A stretch of DNA of 64,000 nt from Ophiocordyceps camponoti-saundersi (nom. inval.) (GCA_003339415.1 PDHQ01000108.1:1-64000), one strand, 5' to 3'. Shown: positions 1-14,515, counted from the stretch's first letter. Program-made: numbers and translations. Notes: generated by a model from the sequence alone, not told the origin.

Positions 1-651
<651 letters not shown>

Positions 652-1080
652 TATATATATTATATTACTCTAGGGACCTATAAGGTATCTAGGCATATAG
701 AGGGTAGAAAGAGGGGAAAAACCGGGCCGGGCCTAGGGGAAAACCCCTTACTAAGTAGTCGGTAGCTAGTAAGGTAAGAATAGTAAGTAAGGAGAGGGTG
801 CTATAGCGGGCCTCGTGCTAGTCCGCTAGGTTATAATAGCGGGTTTAAGGTAAAATAAGCTAAAGTTTAAGGGTTACTAAGATAGAAATAGCTACGAACC
901 TTAGCCGCGGGAGGGTAAATATAAGCTATAACTTTAGTAAGGGAAGGAGGTATATACCGCTATAAAGTAAAGAGGTATATATTAGTATATACCGTAGCGC
1001 CCCGTAATTAGTAAGTAAGCTACCGTAAGGTATAAAATCTTATAGCTTATATAGCGCGGGGCCCCTTTTCTTTATAAATA
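652..1080 (-). other. 3' terminal region and TA-rich tail of LINE E1
   Basis: This GC-richer stretch has its reverse complement at 46,930-47,305, the 3' end of E2. It ends in a TA-repeat that abuts the target-site duplication at 638-651. No protein-like frame is visible. The last 30 or so bases (next to the tail) also end the SINE-like element at 52,011-52,705, so this is probably the part that the family E reverse transcriptase recognises when it starts copying. Confidence 0.75.
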
Positions 1081-1439
1081 ATATTAACTTTAACTTTTTT
1101 TATTATAATAATAATAGCTTATAATTATAATATAAAAATTAGTAATAAATAAGCTATACTTTATAATAATTATATTTCTAAATTTACTTAAAATTACGTC
1201 CGCTATTTATATACTAGCTATTAAGATTAGCTAAATAAATCGCGCCTTATTTAAGCTATATATTAATAAAATTAAGCTAATATTTAGTAGCTATAAATAC
1301 GTATATATACGTTACTTATACTTAGACGAATTTTACTTATATATTTATATATCCTTAGCTTAAAAATAACGCTATAAAGCTATATATTATATAAGCTAAG
1401 TATTATAATAAGTAATAAAAGTTTAGAGGGGTATAAGCT

Positions 1440-2850
1440 ATAGCTAAGAAAAATCTCGCCTTAATTTAAAATTTAAGCTAAAGCTATACTTATAAGAATA
1501 TAATTAAGGTAAAGAACGCCCTTAAGGGTATCTATATTAAGGTTATAAAAGAGGTAAAGGAAGCGGAGGGAGAGGGGGGGGAGATATTTATCTTTATATT
1601 TAAGTTAATCTACGCTATTTTAAAGTAAGTTAACGCCTATATTAATTAATAAACTTTAGGCTTTATAAATATAGCTTATAATATACTAAACTTAAGTAAA
1701 AAAGTAATAATAATATTTAAGAAGCTAAGAAAGCTAGCTTAAGCTCCGCTTAAGGTAAGGGTAGATATAACTTATAAGGTAAGTAGAACGCGTAAGCTAG
1801 TAATAACGAAGCTTACTAAGGCGGCGCTTATAGCGCTTTTAAAAAGTAAAAATAAGAGATAGATATTTTTTATTATAATCTAAATATATCTTATTAAGAA
1901 AAAGGCCCGCGCTGCGCTTAAGACTTTTATAATCGTATTAAATATAAATAATAATAACGATAACTTATTACTTATTTTTACTATTAACTTAAAGCGTTTA
2001 TATCTCGCTAAAGTATATTTTAAGAAAAGTAAAGGAGGGAGCTTACGCTAAGTTAGTTTCGGCGATAATAAAGTTCTAAAATTAGAGGCTACGCTAGCGC
2101 TAAATATAGTAAAAATAAGCTTAACTAGTAAGGGGGTAGCTAAGTCGCTTATAGTAAAAAAAACCTTAGTTAAGGCGGCGGCTACTATAGTAGCTACTAA
2201 TATTTACGCGGCTATAATAAACTATAATATTATTATAATAAGGATAGATTTAGCTAAATCTTATATCTCTTAGATACTTAAAGGTGCCTTACTTTAAGTT
2301 ACTTAGTAGGCTAGTATTAGCTAGGAGTTTTAGTTAGTTAGTTTTTAATATAACTTACTTCTTACTAACTTAAAATTATTAAAAAAGTATAAACTTAAGC
2401 TATACTTTAGTAAAGTATTAAGGAGGCGCGGGGGGCTTTACGGTTATAAGCTATCGCCGAAATATTTAGAGATTTTAAAATTAAATAAGTTATTCCTTAA
2501 TAAAGATAATAAACTAACGCTAACGATAATTACTTTTAGTAGCACGTAGCCCGCCGTTACGCCGAATCCTATTATTATTCTAAGCTTATTTTAGTAATAA
2601 GTAACTTTACTTAAGCTAATTATTACTCTAAGCTTATTATAATAGTAAGCGACCGCTTTATAGCTAACTACTACGCTAAACTTATTATAAGCTATTACGC
2701 TAATAGTAACTCCGAGTAGGACGCGCCTTATTTTAAGTCTTAATAGCTTTACGCTAAGTAAACTCGCGTTACGGGGCTAGCGTTAGTCCGCGGTTACTTT
2801 TACTAATAAGGTAGCTAGAGGAGTTAAGGAGTTATTAAATAAGGGAGGAG
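1440..2850 (+). pseudogene. protein-like antisense frame in the 3' region of LINE E1
   Basis: The plus-strand frame in phase with codon 1,560-1,562 reads as a hydrophilic protein of about 470 codons, on the strand opposite to ORF1 and ORF2. It starts with acidic/basic residues, has Lys/Arg-rich segments near 1,740-1,850, and ends with a low-complexity Thr-Pro-Ser-Gln region at about 2,520-2,750, where clustered TAG/TAA stand for Gln and CTA for Pro (CCA). The minus strand in the same phase also has few stops, so I cannot exclude a shadow of an ORF2 tail. LINE C has a comparable antisense frame in its 3' region. Product unknown. Confidence 0.4.
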
Positions 2851-2879
2851 ACGATAACTTAAACTTAGTAAATATAAAT

Positions 2880-5800
2880 TCCTTTAAGATATAAAGTAAA
2901 TCGTAAATAAGGTAAGTAAATTAATAATATTATAGTTATAGTAATTTATATAAGATAAGGCTATATCTAGCCTTAATTAAACTTAAAAGTATTAGCGTAA
3001 AAAATATTAGTAAGCTAAAATTAGTATAAGTTAATATATTAAAATATTTACTTCGTAATTATAGTTACTAATAAATAGCGGTTAAGCTTTAATTATAATC
3101 TAATATTAAAAGAGATAAGCTAAGGTAGTTTATAGCGCTATTTAATTAATTAAGGGTATTAAAAGAGTAAATAGTAAGTATTTTCTAATTTAGTATTATA
3201 TTAATATAAAAGGGAGACTATTTCTAATACGCGCTTATAAAAAAGGAACTTTTTAAAACTAATTTTACTTATATAAAGTTACGTAATTATAATACTAATA
3301 TATTTCGGTAAGTTTTTATATTTTTTAAGTAACTTCGCCTTATTAAAATAAGGTAAGAAATTAAAAGGAAAAAAGGTAAGCTTAGAATATCTTATATATA
3401 GCTAATTTTCGGAGTCCTCTTACTATACTTTCTAATCCCGGCGGAGAAGGTTAGTTATAAACTTCTTATTAGGGGGTAATATATCGCGTCTTATCTACGT
3501 TCGGACTTAATATATATATTCCTTTAGCAGCTACCTAGCTTTTTATTATTTTATTAGTTAATAAGGGGGGAAGCGTAATAGGAACCTTAAGATATTTCTA
3601 AAAGCGGTCTAGATCTTATCTAATATTATTATATCTTTTAAGCGGTAAAAAGTATTAGTTTTCCTTTTATTTAAGTAAAGATTAAGTAAAGGAATTTAAG
3701 ATTTAGCTTTAAGGTAATAAATAAATATAGCTTTATAAGCTTTAAGTATTATCCTAAGGTATTATAACTATTCCGGTCTTAAAGCTTTAGCTAAATTTAA
3801 TAAGTTTCCGCTTATAAGGGTAATAATATAAAATATAATAATAATATATACGATAAGTAATTAAATAATTTTTATATAAAATTTACGGGCCTAGGTAAGG
3901 AGGTAACTTTAAGTAAAGGCGGATAAAAAGAAAAAGATAAGGTTTTAGCAAAGGAGCTTAGTATATATAATTTATAGATAAGGTTTTTATTATAGCCGCT
4001 AATAGATTTAGACGCTTAAAAATCTTACCTTAGAAACGGGGTAAACTTAGTAATCCCCTAGTTAGACTAGGTCTATCTCTAAAATATATTTCCAGGAAAA
4101 ATATATAAGCTTACTTTTCTCCGGCCTAAATTTTATATTATAGTTATATACTTATTATTCGTATATTACCTATATAGCCTAAAGCTATCTTATAATTATC
4201 TTAAAATTAAGCTTAATATTAAGAAAGTTTATATTATCTACGAAATTAATTACTTATATTCTTTCTTTATATACTAGCTAGTTATAAAACGGGGCTATAT
4301 ATAGGATAAATAAAATAGCGGAGAGCGGTAAACTTTAAGGAACTTTAGTCTTAATCTAATATAGTTCCGAAATCTTATTATTAAAGTAAAGTTAAGAGGT
4401 GCGATCTTATAAGTAGCTACTAAGGAAAGCTAAGATCTAATCTAAAAATCTTAGATATTTAAGTTCGGCGACGAGTTTATTATAATATATAATATTAAAC
4501 GCTCCCTTAATATTAAGTTATAAGAAAAATATTACTCTTTTCTTAGCTTAAGTAGCTTAAATAAGCTTAGTAACTATAAGAATAACTAGCTTTATAAATT
4601 AATTCCGCTTATTACTTATTTAGCTTTTAGAAAAAAATAAATATAATTTTATAGCTTTAGTAATTTATTATCTTATTATAATTTTTAAGATTTTACTTAA
4701 GTAATATAATAAGGATATAAGCTTATAAGTACTTACTTTTTAGTAAGCCTCTAGCTTCTTTCTAAATTTATATAAGATAATTATAATAGTAAACTATAGC
4801 TAGGGCGAGAAATAACTAAATTATATATACGCTTAGAAAATTATAGCTAGCTAAGTAATAAAGATAAGGTAATATATCTTAAGAAATCCGGCGGGAATAT
4901 TATTTACTTTAGCTACTTTCTAAAAGGTTATTAACTTAAGTATTATAATAATATTAGTTTAAGTAATTTTAATATTAATAGAGAACTTAAGTTTAGGCGG
5001 TTTAGTATTAGTTAAGGGTATACTATAAAGCTAAGGAAAGAACTAATTAGCTAAGATATTAGCTTTAGCTATATAGCTATTAGCTTAAAATCTATTAGTT
5101 ATTCTTAGTATAAGGAGATAAATTAGATTTTAGGGGAGATTACTTTAGATATAAGCTTAACGCTTAATATACTAAAATTTAAAAAGTAAGCTAGCGATAA
5201 TATAAAAGAAAGATCGCTAATAAGTATATTTTACTAAGTTTATAGCTATTTTCTAAGTAAAAGCTATCTCCTAAAACTATTACTAAGAGGAGTTTAAAAA
5301 GAGGGACCTATATTTACGCCGGGCCCGCTTAGCTACTTAAGTAGCTAAAGCTATAGCTAGGGTAAACTACGCTACTTTATAAGAATAGGAAAGGGTAATA
5401 AATAGCACTATCTAGTTAATAATAAGTTATAGCTTTTAGTAAAATTAGTTAAGAGCGTTATTAATCTTTATTAAGTTAGTAAGAGGGGAAAGTAAAAGGG
5501 TAATTTTAGCTAAAAACTTATAGTAAACTAAGTCTAGGTTCGCTTATTTTTACTATAAGCGTAATATATACGCTATTATAAGTATAAGAATACTAGCTAT
5601 AAGAAATTAGGGGATATAGTTAGATTTAGTAAAATTAAAGTTTAAATTAGTATAATATATATATAAGTTTACTATAGCTTAGACTAAGTTTAGCGTACTA
5701 TCCCTATATTTATAGAAAATTTAGGTATATTCTCCTTTTAAAATAAGGAGTTAAAGTTATAACTTAGTTATCTTATAAATTAGCTAATTTAAGTTATCGG

Positions 5801-6330
5801 AGAGCCTCTTATAATAGTCCTAAAGCGGGTAATATAAGTTAAAATCGCCGACTAGGACGTAGTTAAGGTTCGGGGGAAGGTCTTAAAAAATTAAAAAGCT
5901 ACCGCTATAAGGGGTATTAAGGGGAGAGTAAATAAAAATAAACTAAAGTTTAGAACGGAAAGTAATACTTATCTAATCTTCCCCTATTTCTAAAAACTAA
6001 GTAAATATATTATATTTTTTATAAATATAAACTAAAATATAGCCGCTATTATAGATAAAGTAGTAAGGCGAAGTCTTAAGCGGAGGAGGCTTAGCGCTAA
6101 GGTAGCTAATAGTTTCCTAAAAAGTAATAATATTATAATTCGATTTACTACTAAGTACTAGCTTAGCTAGCTTAGTACGCTTATTTATATTCTAAGAAAG
6201 GACTTTTATAAATATAAGGAAACGGTTATAATAGTATTAGTTTCTTTATTATAATTTCTTTATAGCTTAGTTATAAATCTTATCTAAGTTTAAGCTAAAG
6301 CTAAGGTAATTAATACTTTTACGCTTTTTC
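2880..6330 (-). pseudogene. E1 ORF2: AP endonuclease plus reverse transcriptase
   Basis: This is the LINE replication protein, which would nick target DNA and copy the element RNA. On the minus strand a single frame holds an intact endonuclease box GDFN (5,838-5,849), followed by residues corresponding to the usual HHPLWD. Further on come the RT blocks (an LNIKGAFNIIY-type block, then VP*SLPLSAILFILYIAP) and the catalytic FVDD box read as FVDN at 4,233-4,244. The second Asp has become Asn by a G to A change, so the polymerase site is dead apart from the many stops. Limits are approximate. Both motifs lie in one frame, so I see no frameshift between them. Confidence 0.85.
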
Positions 6331-6399
6331 GGATAGTAAGGTTAAGTTAAACTAAAGATAAAGCTAGTTTATTAATAGTTTATATAAGTAAGACGCTAT

Positions 6400-7925
6400 C
6401 TATATCTTAAAAAAGGGAGGTACTCCGGGCCTATTAGATAAAGCGTTTTATTACCTTAAAAGTATTCTTAATTACCTATATCTTAGTAGCGGGGCGGCCC
6501 CCTCCGAAGCTTAAGGGTTATCTATACTTCCTTCTAGTAACGAACTAGCCCGGGGATATACTATATATAATAACGTTCTTAGTTATTATTAATTTCGTCG
6601 GTTATAGGATAAACTATAAGCTAAGCTTAGCAAATCTAACTAGTTATCTCTTATAATAAGCTCTTACCCGATCTTAATACTTAATAGTAATAAGGTAAAG
6701 CTTAAACTATACGGGGTAGTCCTCGCTATAAGAGATATAATAAAATAAGTATCCTCCGATTTTAGTATAGTAATTATTCTTATTCTTATAATTAGTCGCT
6801 TTATACTTACTATAAAGCTTAGGGTATTTATATATTTTAGTAATATACTTAAAATAATAATAATTATAATATCGCTAGGGGCGGACTATATCTAAGAATA
6901 GCTTTATATAAAAGATTTAAGCGTTAATAGCTAGCTTATTATTATAAAGTTTATTAATATTAATTAGTAATTTAAAGCTAATAATAACCGCTATCTTAGT
7001 AAATTTAAGCTAGGGCTTAAGCGCTTATAGATAAGCTACGGGTATTTTATTAACTTATACTATCTCGTTAAGGAGGTTATTACGTTCCCTAGTAGTAAGG
7101 TTTAAAAGAAGTCCCTTAATAATAATATTATAGATCTTATCTATAATAGTTATTTTATCGCTAAAAATAAATATAACTTAGCTTAAGTTTTAGGTAAAGG
7201 TAGCTATATCCTTATTAAAAGTAAGTTTAATATCTTTACTATTAAAGTAGCGTATAGCTAAGTATAAGTTAAAGCGAATAGCGGTATTAATAGCTTATAT
7301 AATATCGCGTATTATTCTATTTATAATATTATCTATTATATTCGCTAAGCGAATAATAATTTCCTTTTTATAATATAAGGAAAGCTTCTTTTCTAAATTA
7401 TATAGTAAAGTTAAAGCTAATATAACCTATACTTATATTTAATATCCTCCCTATTTTATTATCTCCGAATATAATAATTTACGGAGGGTAATAATAATAG
7501 TATTTTTAATTTCCTTACGTATAATATAATTAATCTAAGTTTAGATTTAGTTTAATTTAAGTTCCTTATAAGCTACTATTATAGCCTAAGCTATATAAAA
7601 TATATTAGCTAATATAATACCTAATAGTTAATAATATAGTTCTTTCTTATTCCTATTAACTAAAATTTATAATAATCCCTAATTATATCTAATATATTTT
7701 CTATTAGAGTTAGTATTTCTAGACTAATATATAGACGAATCTAACCCGCGTTTAAAGCGCGTTATAACTTTAGTTTCTTTATAAAAATTTCTTCCTCCTC
7801 CGCCGCGGTCGCGACTACCCCCGGCCAGAACTCGGCTAAGTATAGCTCTACTCCGAATTAAATAGCGAATCCGATACCGCTAACGTCTTACCTTTTCCTT
7901 TTAGATCGCGCCTTATATTAAGCGC
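6400..7925 (-). pseudogene. E1 ORF1: Gag-like RNA-binding protein with zinc knuckles
   Basis: The minus-strand frame starts near the element's 5' end with a basic stretch (RSKRKR) and an acidic stretch (EEEE). It continues through the segment that also occurs at 128-651, and reaches at about 6,760-6,890 a CX2CX4HX4C-like pattern followed by a second knuckle. Nearly every Cys and His there now reads Tyr (TGY to TAY, CAY to TAY), which is what RIP does to these codons. Zinc-knuckle ORF1 proteins are standard in fungal LINEs. The bases at 7,780-7,930 are GC-rich and lightly mutated. Start codon not certain. Confidence 0.78.
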
Positions 7926-7936
7926 CTATTAAGTTC

Positions 7937-8470
7937 TAAACTTTATAATAATAAGCTACTTATTAACGCTTAGATTTTCTATATAAAGCCCTTTTTAAAC
8001 GCAGTTCGCCCTTAGTAATATTATAATTATTATTATTTTAGATATTTTACTAAAATATATAAATATTCTAAGCTTTATAATAAATATAAAGTAACTAATT
8101 ATAAGAATAAAAATAATTATTATACTAAAGTTAAAAAATATTTATTTTATTATGTTTTTTATAGTGAGGATTATTTTATATAATTTAAGCTTTACCTTAT
8201 CGCTATTAAGTATTAAGATTAAGTAAAAGCTTATTATAAAAAATAACTAATTAAATTTACTAAACCTAGCTTATAGTTTATTTTATAATTAATAAATATA
8301 ATAATAGCCGAGGATATTATTATATATAATATATCCCTAAATTAGTTTATTATTAAAAGAAAGTATAAATAACTTTAAAGCTTTAAAAGGGGCCGCCTAA
8401 TTATTAAGATATAAATAATTAAAAATACCCTTAAGGTAATAAAACGCTTTATTTAATAAGTTTAAAGTGC
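7937..8470 (+). pseudogene. E2 ORF1, zinc-knuckle segment
   Basis: This is the downstream half of E2 ORF1, directly continuing 128-651 once E1 is removed. Tyr-rich knuckle remnants (original Cys/His) lie at about 8,000-8,135. It is homologous to E1 6,400-6,950 in reverse. It carries more stops and replacements than E1 and is followed by the ORF1/ORF2 junction. Confidence 0.75.
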
Positions 8471-10471
8471 CTCCTTTTTTTAAAATATAGCTAATATTTT
8501 ACTTATATAAACTATTAATAAACTAGCTTTATTTTTAATTTAACTTAACTTTATTATTTAAAAAAGCGTAAAAATACTAATTACCTTAGCCTTAGCTTAA
8601 ACCTAAATAAGATTTATAACTAAGCTATAAAAAAATTATAATAAAAAAACTATTATTATTTTTACTATTTCCTTATATTTATAAAAATCTTTTTTTAAAA
8701 TATAAATAAGTATATTAAGCTAGCTAAGCTAATATTTAATAATAAATCGGATTATAATATTTTTATTTTCTAAGAAACTATTAGCTATTTTAGCGCTAAG
8801 TCTCCCTTACTTAAAATTTCGCTTTACCGCTTTATTTATAAAAGCGGCTATATTTTAATTTATATTTATAAAAGATATAATATCTCCTCTTAGTTCCTAA
8901 AAGTAAGAGAGGACTAAGTAAATATTATATTTTATTTTAAACTTTAGTTTATTTCTATTTACTCTCCCCTTAATACTCCTTATAATAGTAGCTTTTTAGT
9001 TTTTTAACACCTTTCTCCGAACCCTAACTATATCTTAGTTAGTAATTTTAACTTATATTACCCGCTTTAAAACTATTATAAAAAGCTTTCTAATAATTTA
9101 AACTAGCTAATTTATAAAATAATTAAGCTATAATTTTAATTCTTTATTTTAAAAAAAGAATATATTTAAATTTTTTATAAATATAAAAATAATATATTAA
9201 ACCTTATCTAAGCTATAATAAACTTATATATATATTATATTAAACTAGACCTTAACCTTATTAAATTTAATTATATCTTTTAGTTTCTTATTATTAAAAT
9301 CCCTTTACTTAAAGCGGCGTTTATATTACGCTTATAATAAAAATAAGTAAACTTAGACTTAGTTTACTGCGAGTTTTTAGCTAAGATTACCTTATTACTT
9401 TCCCTTTTTATTAACTTAATAAAGATTAATAACGCCCTTAACTAACTTTATTAAGAATTATAGCTTATTATTAATTAAATAATATTATTTATTACTTTTT
9501 CTTATTTTTATAAGGCGGCGTAGTTTACCTTAGCTATAGCTTTAGCTATTTAAATAGCTAAGTAAGCTTAGCGTAAATATAAGTTTTTTCTATTAGACTT
9601 TTTTTAATAATAACTTTAAGAGATAGCTTTTATTTAGAAAATAGCTATAAACTTAGTAAAATATACTTATTAGCGATTTTTCCTTTATATTATTACTAGC
9701 TTACTTTTTAAGTTTTAATATATTAAGCGTTAAGCTTATATTTAAAATAATCTCCCTTAAGATTTAGTTTATCTCTTTATATTAATAATAATTAATAAAT
9801 CTTAAGCTAATAGCTATATAGCTAAAGCTAATATTTTAACTAATTAGTTCTTTCCCTAGCTTTATAATATACCCCTAATTAATATTAAACTACCTAAATC
9901 TAAGTTTCCTATTAATATTAAAATTACTTAAATTAATATATTTATAACGCTTAAGTTAATAATTTTTTAAAAAGTAACTAAAGTAAATAATATTTCTATT
10001 AGATTTTTAAAAATATATTACCTTATTCTTATTACTTAGCTTACTATAATTTTTTAAATATATATATAGTTTAGTTATTTCCCGCCCTAGCTATAGTTTA
10101 TTATTATAATTATTTTATATAAGTTTAGAAAAAAACTAAAAGCTTATTAAAAGGTAAGTGCTTATAAGCTTATATCTCTCTTATATTACTTAGGTAAAAT
10201 CTTAAAAATTATAATAAGATAATAAATTATTAAAGCTATAAAGTAATACTAACTCCTTTTTAAAAGCTAAATAAGTAATATATAGAATTAATTTATAAAG
10301 CTAGCTATCCTTATAATTACTAAGCTTATTTAAGCTACTTAAGCTAAAAATAAAATAGCGTCCTTTTTATAACTTTATATTAAGAGAGCGTTTAATATTA
10401 TATCTTATAATAACTAATTATTAAATTTAAATATTTAAGATTCCTAAAGTAAATTTTAATATTTTCTAATA

Positions 10472-12345
10472 TAAGATATTAACTTATATATATTCTATAA
10501 ACTCCGCGCTTATAGTAATATAAATAGATATAGACTTCTTATTCTTATATTATAAGCAGACTCCGCTCCCTTTATTACCTTATAGCGATAGCTAGCCGCG
10601 CTTAAAGCGACTCTAAAAGGGAGGGCTATATTATATAAGTTAATTATAATTACGAAAATTTTTTACTTAAAATATAGCTTTACTCCGAATTATAATAATC
10701 TTAAACTTAAAAGTCTATTATACTTATTACCTTATTAGAAGCTAAGGTAAATATTAGTAAGATTATTTTAGAAAATACTTTTATCTTTATATAAGTAATT
10801 ATCGAATAAGTAGTAAAGTTTAAAAGGGTCCGAGGAGGTGCCCCCCTTACTCTAACTTTATTAGTTAGTAATATCTTCTTAGCTATTATAACCGTAGTTT
10901 CTTCTCTTTTTTATAGCTTTAAGGGGAGCGGAACTCCTTTAATATAAGCTATAATTATAGCTAAAGCGCTAAAAAAAACTATTAAAAAGTAAGTTTCTAA
11001 GTAATATAAGTAATAGCTTATAATTTATTTTAACTTTATAGCTACTTTACTTTAAATTTAAAGCCTTAAGGTAATTATAATAAGTATTAATTATAAATTT
11101 TATAAATAAGGCTAAGCTTTTATAATAAGGAAATTACCTAATAGCGATATTATAATAATATTCTAAGATATTATTTATAAGCTTTAGTTTAATTTAAGGT
11201 AGCTTTATATTATTTTTAAAAAAAACGTACGCTTAATTAGCAAAAATTATATTTTTATTATAAAAGGGGTACTAGCGCGGGCCTTAGAATAAGGCGGTAA
11301 GGAAGCTTTTTATAAGGAGATTAAATTATTAAATAAGGTTTTAATAATATAATTATATATAAAAAGATACTATTTTAAAATTTAAAAAAGCTTCTTAATA
11401 ATTATTATTAATAATATAGCGGATATAAACTAAGTTTATAATAAAAATATAATAATATATATAAAGATTTTTAATACTAAACTATATACGCTAAAAGTCT
11501 AATTTTAATAATATTTTAAATATTACTAACTTAGATATATTATTAAATATTATATAATAAAGCTATAATATAATAAATATTTTACTATTTTATATATAAA
11601 AAGCGAGTCCGCTTACTTTATAGCTTATAGGAAAAAACTATATTATTATTTTTTTATTAAAAATTTTACTTTAAGTAAAGTTAACTTTACTTTAAAATAA
11701 AAGTAATATAAGACCGGGTAAAGGACGCGTATATTACTTAACCTCGGAGGTTTATAAATTAGAATTTTATATATATTACCTCTCCTCCTCCTCCCTTAGC
11801 GCTAACCGGAAATTAGTAATAGCTAAGGTAAAAATACTAAAAAGCGAATATAATAATACCTCCTCTTTTAACTTTAACCCTATACTTATTTATAGCTCCG
11901 CTATAATAATCTAGCTATTTTTTAAGATTAGCTATTATAAGGTTTATTATAAGATAATAAAACTTTTATATATTCCTAAGCTACGCTAATAAAGCTTTAA
12001 TAAATCGAATTATTAAGGCTACCTTAATTAAATATAAGGATTTAGTTTATAGCGATAATAATAGCTAAGAGGATAAGTAAGCTATATAAACTCTATATTA
12101 AACCCGGTTTATATATATTTTTATTACCGCGGAGTTTACTTTAAGGGAAATATAAGCTTTTAATTTATTAGTTAATACCTAACTTATTAAATATATAAAA
12201 TACTAAGTATAAGCGGGGTCTAACTTAAAGCTAAGGTAACGCTTAAGGGGAGGGTTTTACTTTAAGTTTTTTAATTTTTCCCCCTTTTAGAATATATATA
12301 AGATAGTTTTAAGCTATATAAAGTATACTAATATATAATTTATTA
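10472..12345 (+). mobile_element. family A retroposon, copy A1 (1.87 kb)
   Basis: It is flanked by a 16-bp target-site duplication, TTAATATTTTCTAATA, at 10,456-10,471 and 12,346-12,361, and it interrupts E2 ORF2. Three further copies (47,899-49,768; about 59,451-61,305; 61,386-63,245) align over the whole length in reverse. The right end is an ATT-rich tail, which together with the long duplication means insertion by a LINE-type mechanism; plus orientation is inferred from that tail. I find no reverse transcriptase and no convincing open frame. It is probably a non-autonomous element, but its partner is not identified. Confidence 0.78.
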
Positions 12346-12947
12346 TTAATATTTTCTAATAGCTATTTATAAAATTATACTTTTTAATTTTATTTTAATA
12401 ATAAGATTTTAAAATTATAATAAATTAAAATTAAAATTCCTTAAAGCTTATTATTTTTTATTATTTTATTAATCTTATATATAATCCCGGTTTATAACTA
12501 GCTAATAAATAAAAAAAGAATATAAATAATTAGTTTTATAAATAATATAAATTCTCTTAGTTTTAAGCTTAATTTTAAGATAATTATAAAATAGCTTTAA
12601 GCTATATAAGCGATATATAAATAATTAATATGTAATTATAGACTATAGTATAGAATTTAAACTAGAGAAAAGTAAGCTTTTATATTTTTCCTTAAAATAT
12701 ACTTTAAAGATAAACTTAATATAACTAAAAAGTTACTAAGTTTACTTTATTTTTAAAATAAGACTCTTAAGTAACTAAATCTACTAATAGCTATAATAAA
12801 AACTTTATTTATAAATTATATATAATAAGCTTTTTTATTAAAACCTTACTTTTTTTTTCTAATTTACTTTTACTTAAAGTTACTCTTTTATATATATTTA
12901 TAAACTTTATATAAAAGTTATTTAATTATTTATTATATATATTATTA

Positions 12948-13159
12948 TATAATAGTCTTACTAAGAGTATAATACTAAAGTAAGCTAAAAAGGAGTTATA
13001 ATTAAAGCTATTAAAGAGAGGAAGGAGAGGGGAGAGAAGCCCCCCTCCTAAGCTAGCTATATACCCCGCGCGATAACTAAGCGCTATCGGGAAAACCTAA
13101 ATATATCCGCTATAATCCCCCCTATCTAGCTACGATTAGTTATAAACTAATCCCTTATA
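12948..13159 (+). repeat. B1 5' LTR
   Basis: 212 bp, aligned end to end with 14,516-14,727, 53,626-53,837 and 55,195-55,406. It contains a conserved central segment reading TATACCCCGC (about 13,067), richer in C and G than the surroundings. The ends correspond to TG...CA before RIP. Confidence 0.88.
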
Positions 13160-14515
13160 TAGCCCCCTTTTTAAGCTAGCCGAGGAGGTAAAAATATAAG
13201 ATAGAAAAGTTATATATTACTACGCTAATAAGATACTTTATATAATCCTTAGCTAATAGCCTAATAGCCTTTATAGAGGTAAGGATAAGAGGGCGGAAAA
13301 GCTCCCTTATAGCTTAAGGAATTAAACCCTAATCCCTATAAGGAAGATTCTAATAAGCTTAAAATCGTAGCACCGCTTAAGGTAGGAAAAGATAAACTTA
13401 TATATTAGTAGTAAAATTTACTTATATAGCTAATATATAAGATTAGATAATATTATATTAGTTATAAAAAGCTTAGAAGATACTTTAATTATAATAAATA
13501 GTAAAGCTAGCTATATACTTATTACTATATACTATTAGCGCTAGTTTATAAGCTAGGGCGTAATATAATTATAATATATACTTATTAATAAATTTACGCG
13601 CCTAAGCTACGCGTAAACTATCCTTATATAAAGTAATATAATAAAGCTAGAAATTACTTAAGCTATAATATTTAGCATATACTTATCCCTCTTTACTTAT
13701 TATCCCCCTAATTAAAATATTTTAGATTTACCTCTAATTACCTTACTCCGCTTATAAAAAGCCCTAACCCTAATATCTCTATTTACTTATAAAGTTTTAA
13801 ATAGTTACGCTTAAAATAATTAATTTAGTTATACTAATAGTAACGCTAGCGCTTAGTAATATTAAAATAAGAATATATAAATAAGATATTTATTAAGTTA
13901 GTAAAAAGGGGGGGCGGCAAATTAATATACGCGTTAGAAATATTCCTAGAACTAAATACTTTATTAAAGCCCCGGAGAAAGCTAGTAAAAGCTATATATA
14001 TCGTAAGCTAATTCTTATAATTTAAGCGCTCTTATAACTCTTTATATAGCCCGGATAAGAGCAGAATAATCTTAGCGTAATTAGACTAATATAATAGCTT
14101 AGCTTTAAAAAGGGAAAACTCCTACCTTATAACGTATTCTCTAAGAGCTTTTAATAGCCCCTAATATATCTAAACTAAGTTTAGACCTATATAGCGTTTC
14201 TTATAGCTCTTTTTTAAAAGCTTAAAAATATATACTAAGAAGGTATTAGGCTAATTTAAGAAGTCGATAACTAAAAAGATATATAATAGAAATATCTACT
14301 AAAAGATACTAAGATAGGAAAAGATATAATAAAATTAAGCTTTAGGCTCCTTAATTATTACTCTATTAATAGTAAATTTCGTATATATAGCGGCTAACTA
14401 TAAGTTTAAGCTAAAGCGAGCGAGTAAAAGCTTAGGCGCAGGCAAAATTTAATAGCGTTATTCTATAATAATCTTACTCTTACGTTTAATTTATAGTAAA
14501 AGGAGCTTTAATTAA

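Larger units (their letters stand above)
652..7936 (-). mobile_element. LINE family E, copy E1, near full length, inserted into E2
   Basis: This 7.3-kb non-LTR retrotransposon is in reverse orientation. A 14-bp target-site duplication, TAAACTTTATAATA, lies at 638-651 and 7,937-7,950. The 3' end is a TA-repeat tail at the left; the 5' end is at the right, with ORF1 starting almost at once. Order on the minus strand: ORF1 with zinc knuckles, ORF2 with endonuclease and reverse transcriptase, then a 2-kb 3' region. The domain order resembles Tad-like and related fungal LINEs, but I cannot fix the clade. It keeps more original bases than E2: for example the endonuclease GDFN box is intact. Confidence 0.88.

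Noticed and set aside
2850..5420. Long plus-strand frame across E1 that looks like a large protein
   Set aside because: It is in complementary phase to ORF2 on the minus strand, where endonuclease and RT motifs are clear. It is a shadow. Only the part 1,440-2,850, beyond the recognisable RT, is kept as a possible antisense frame.
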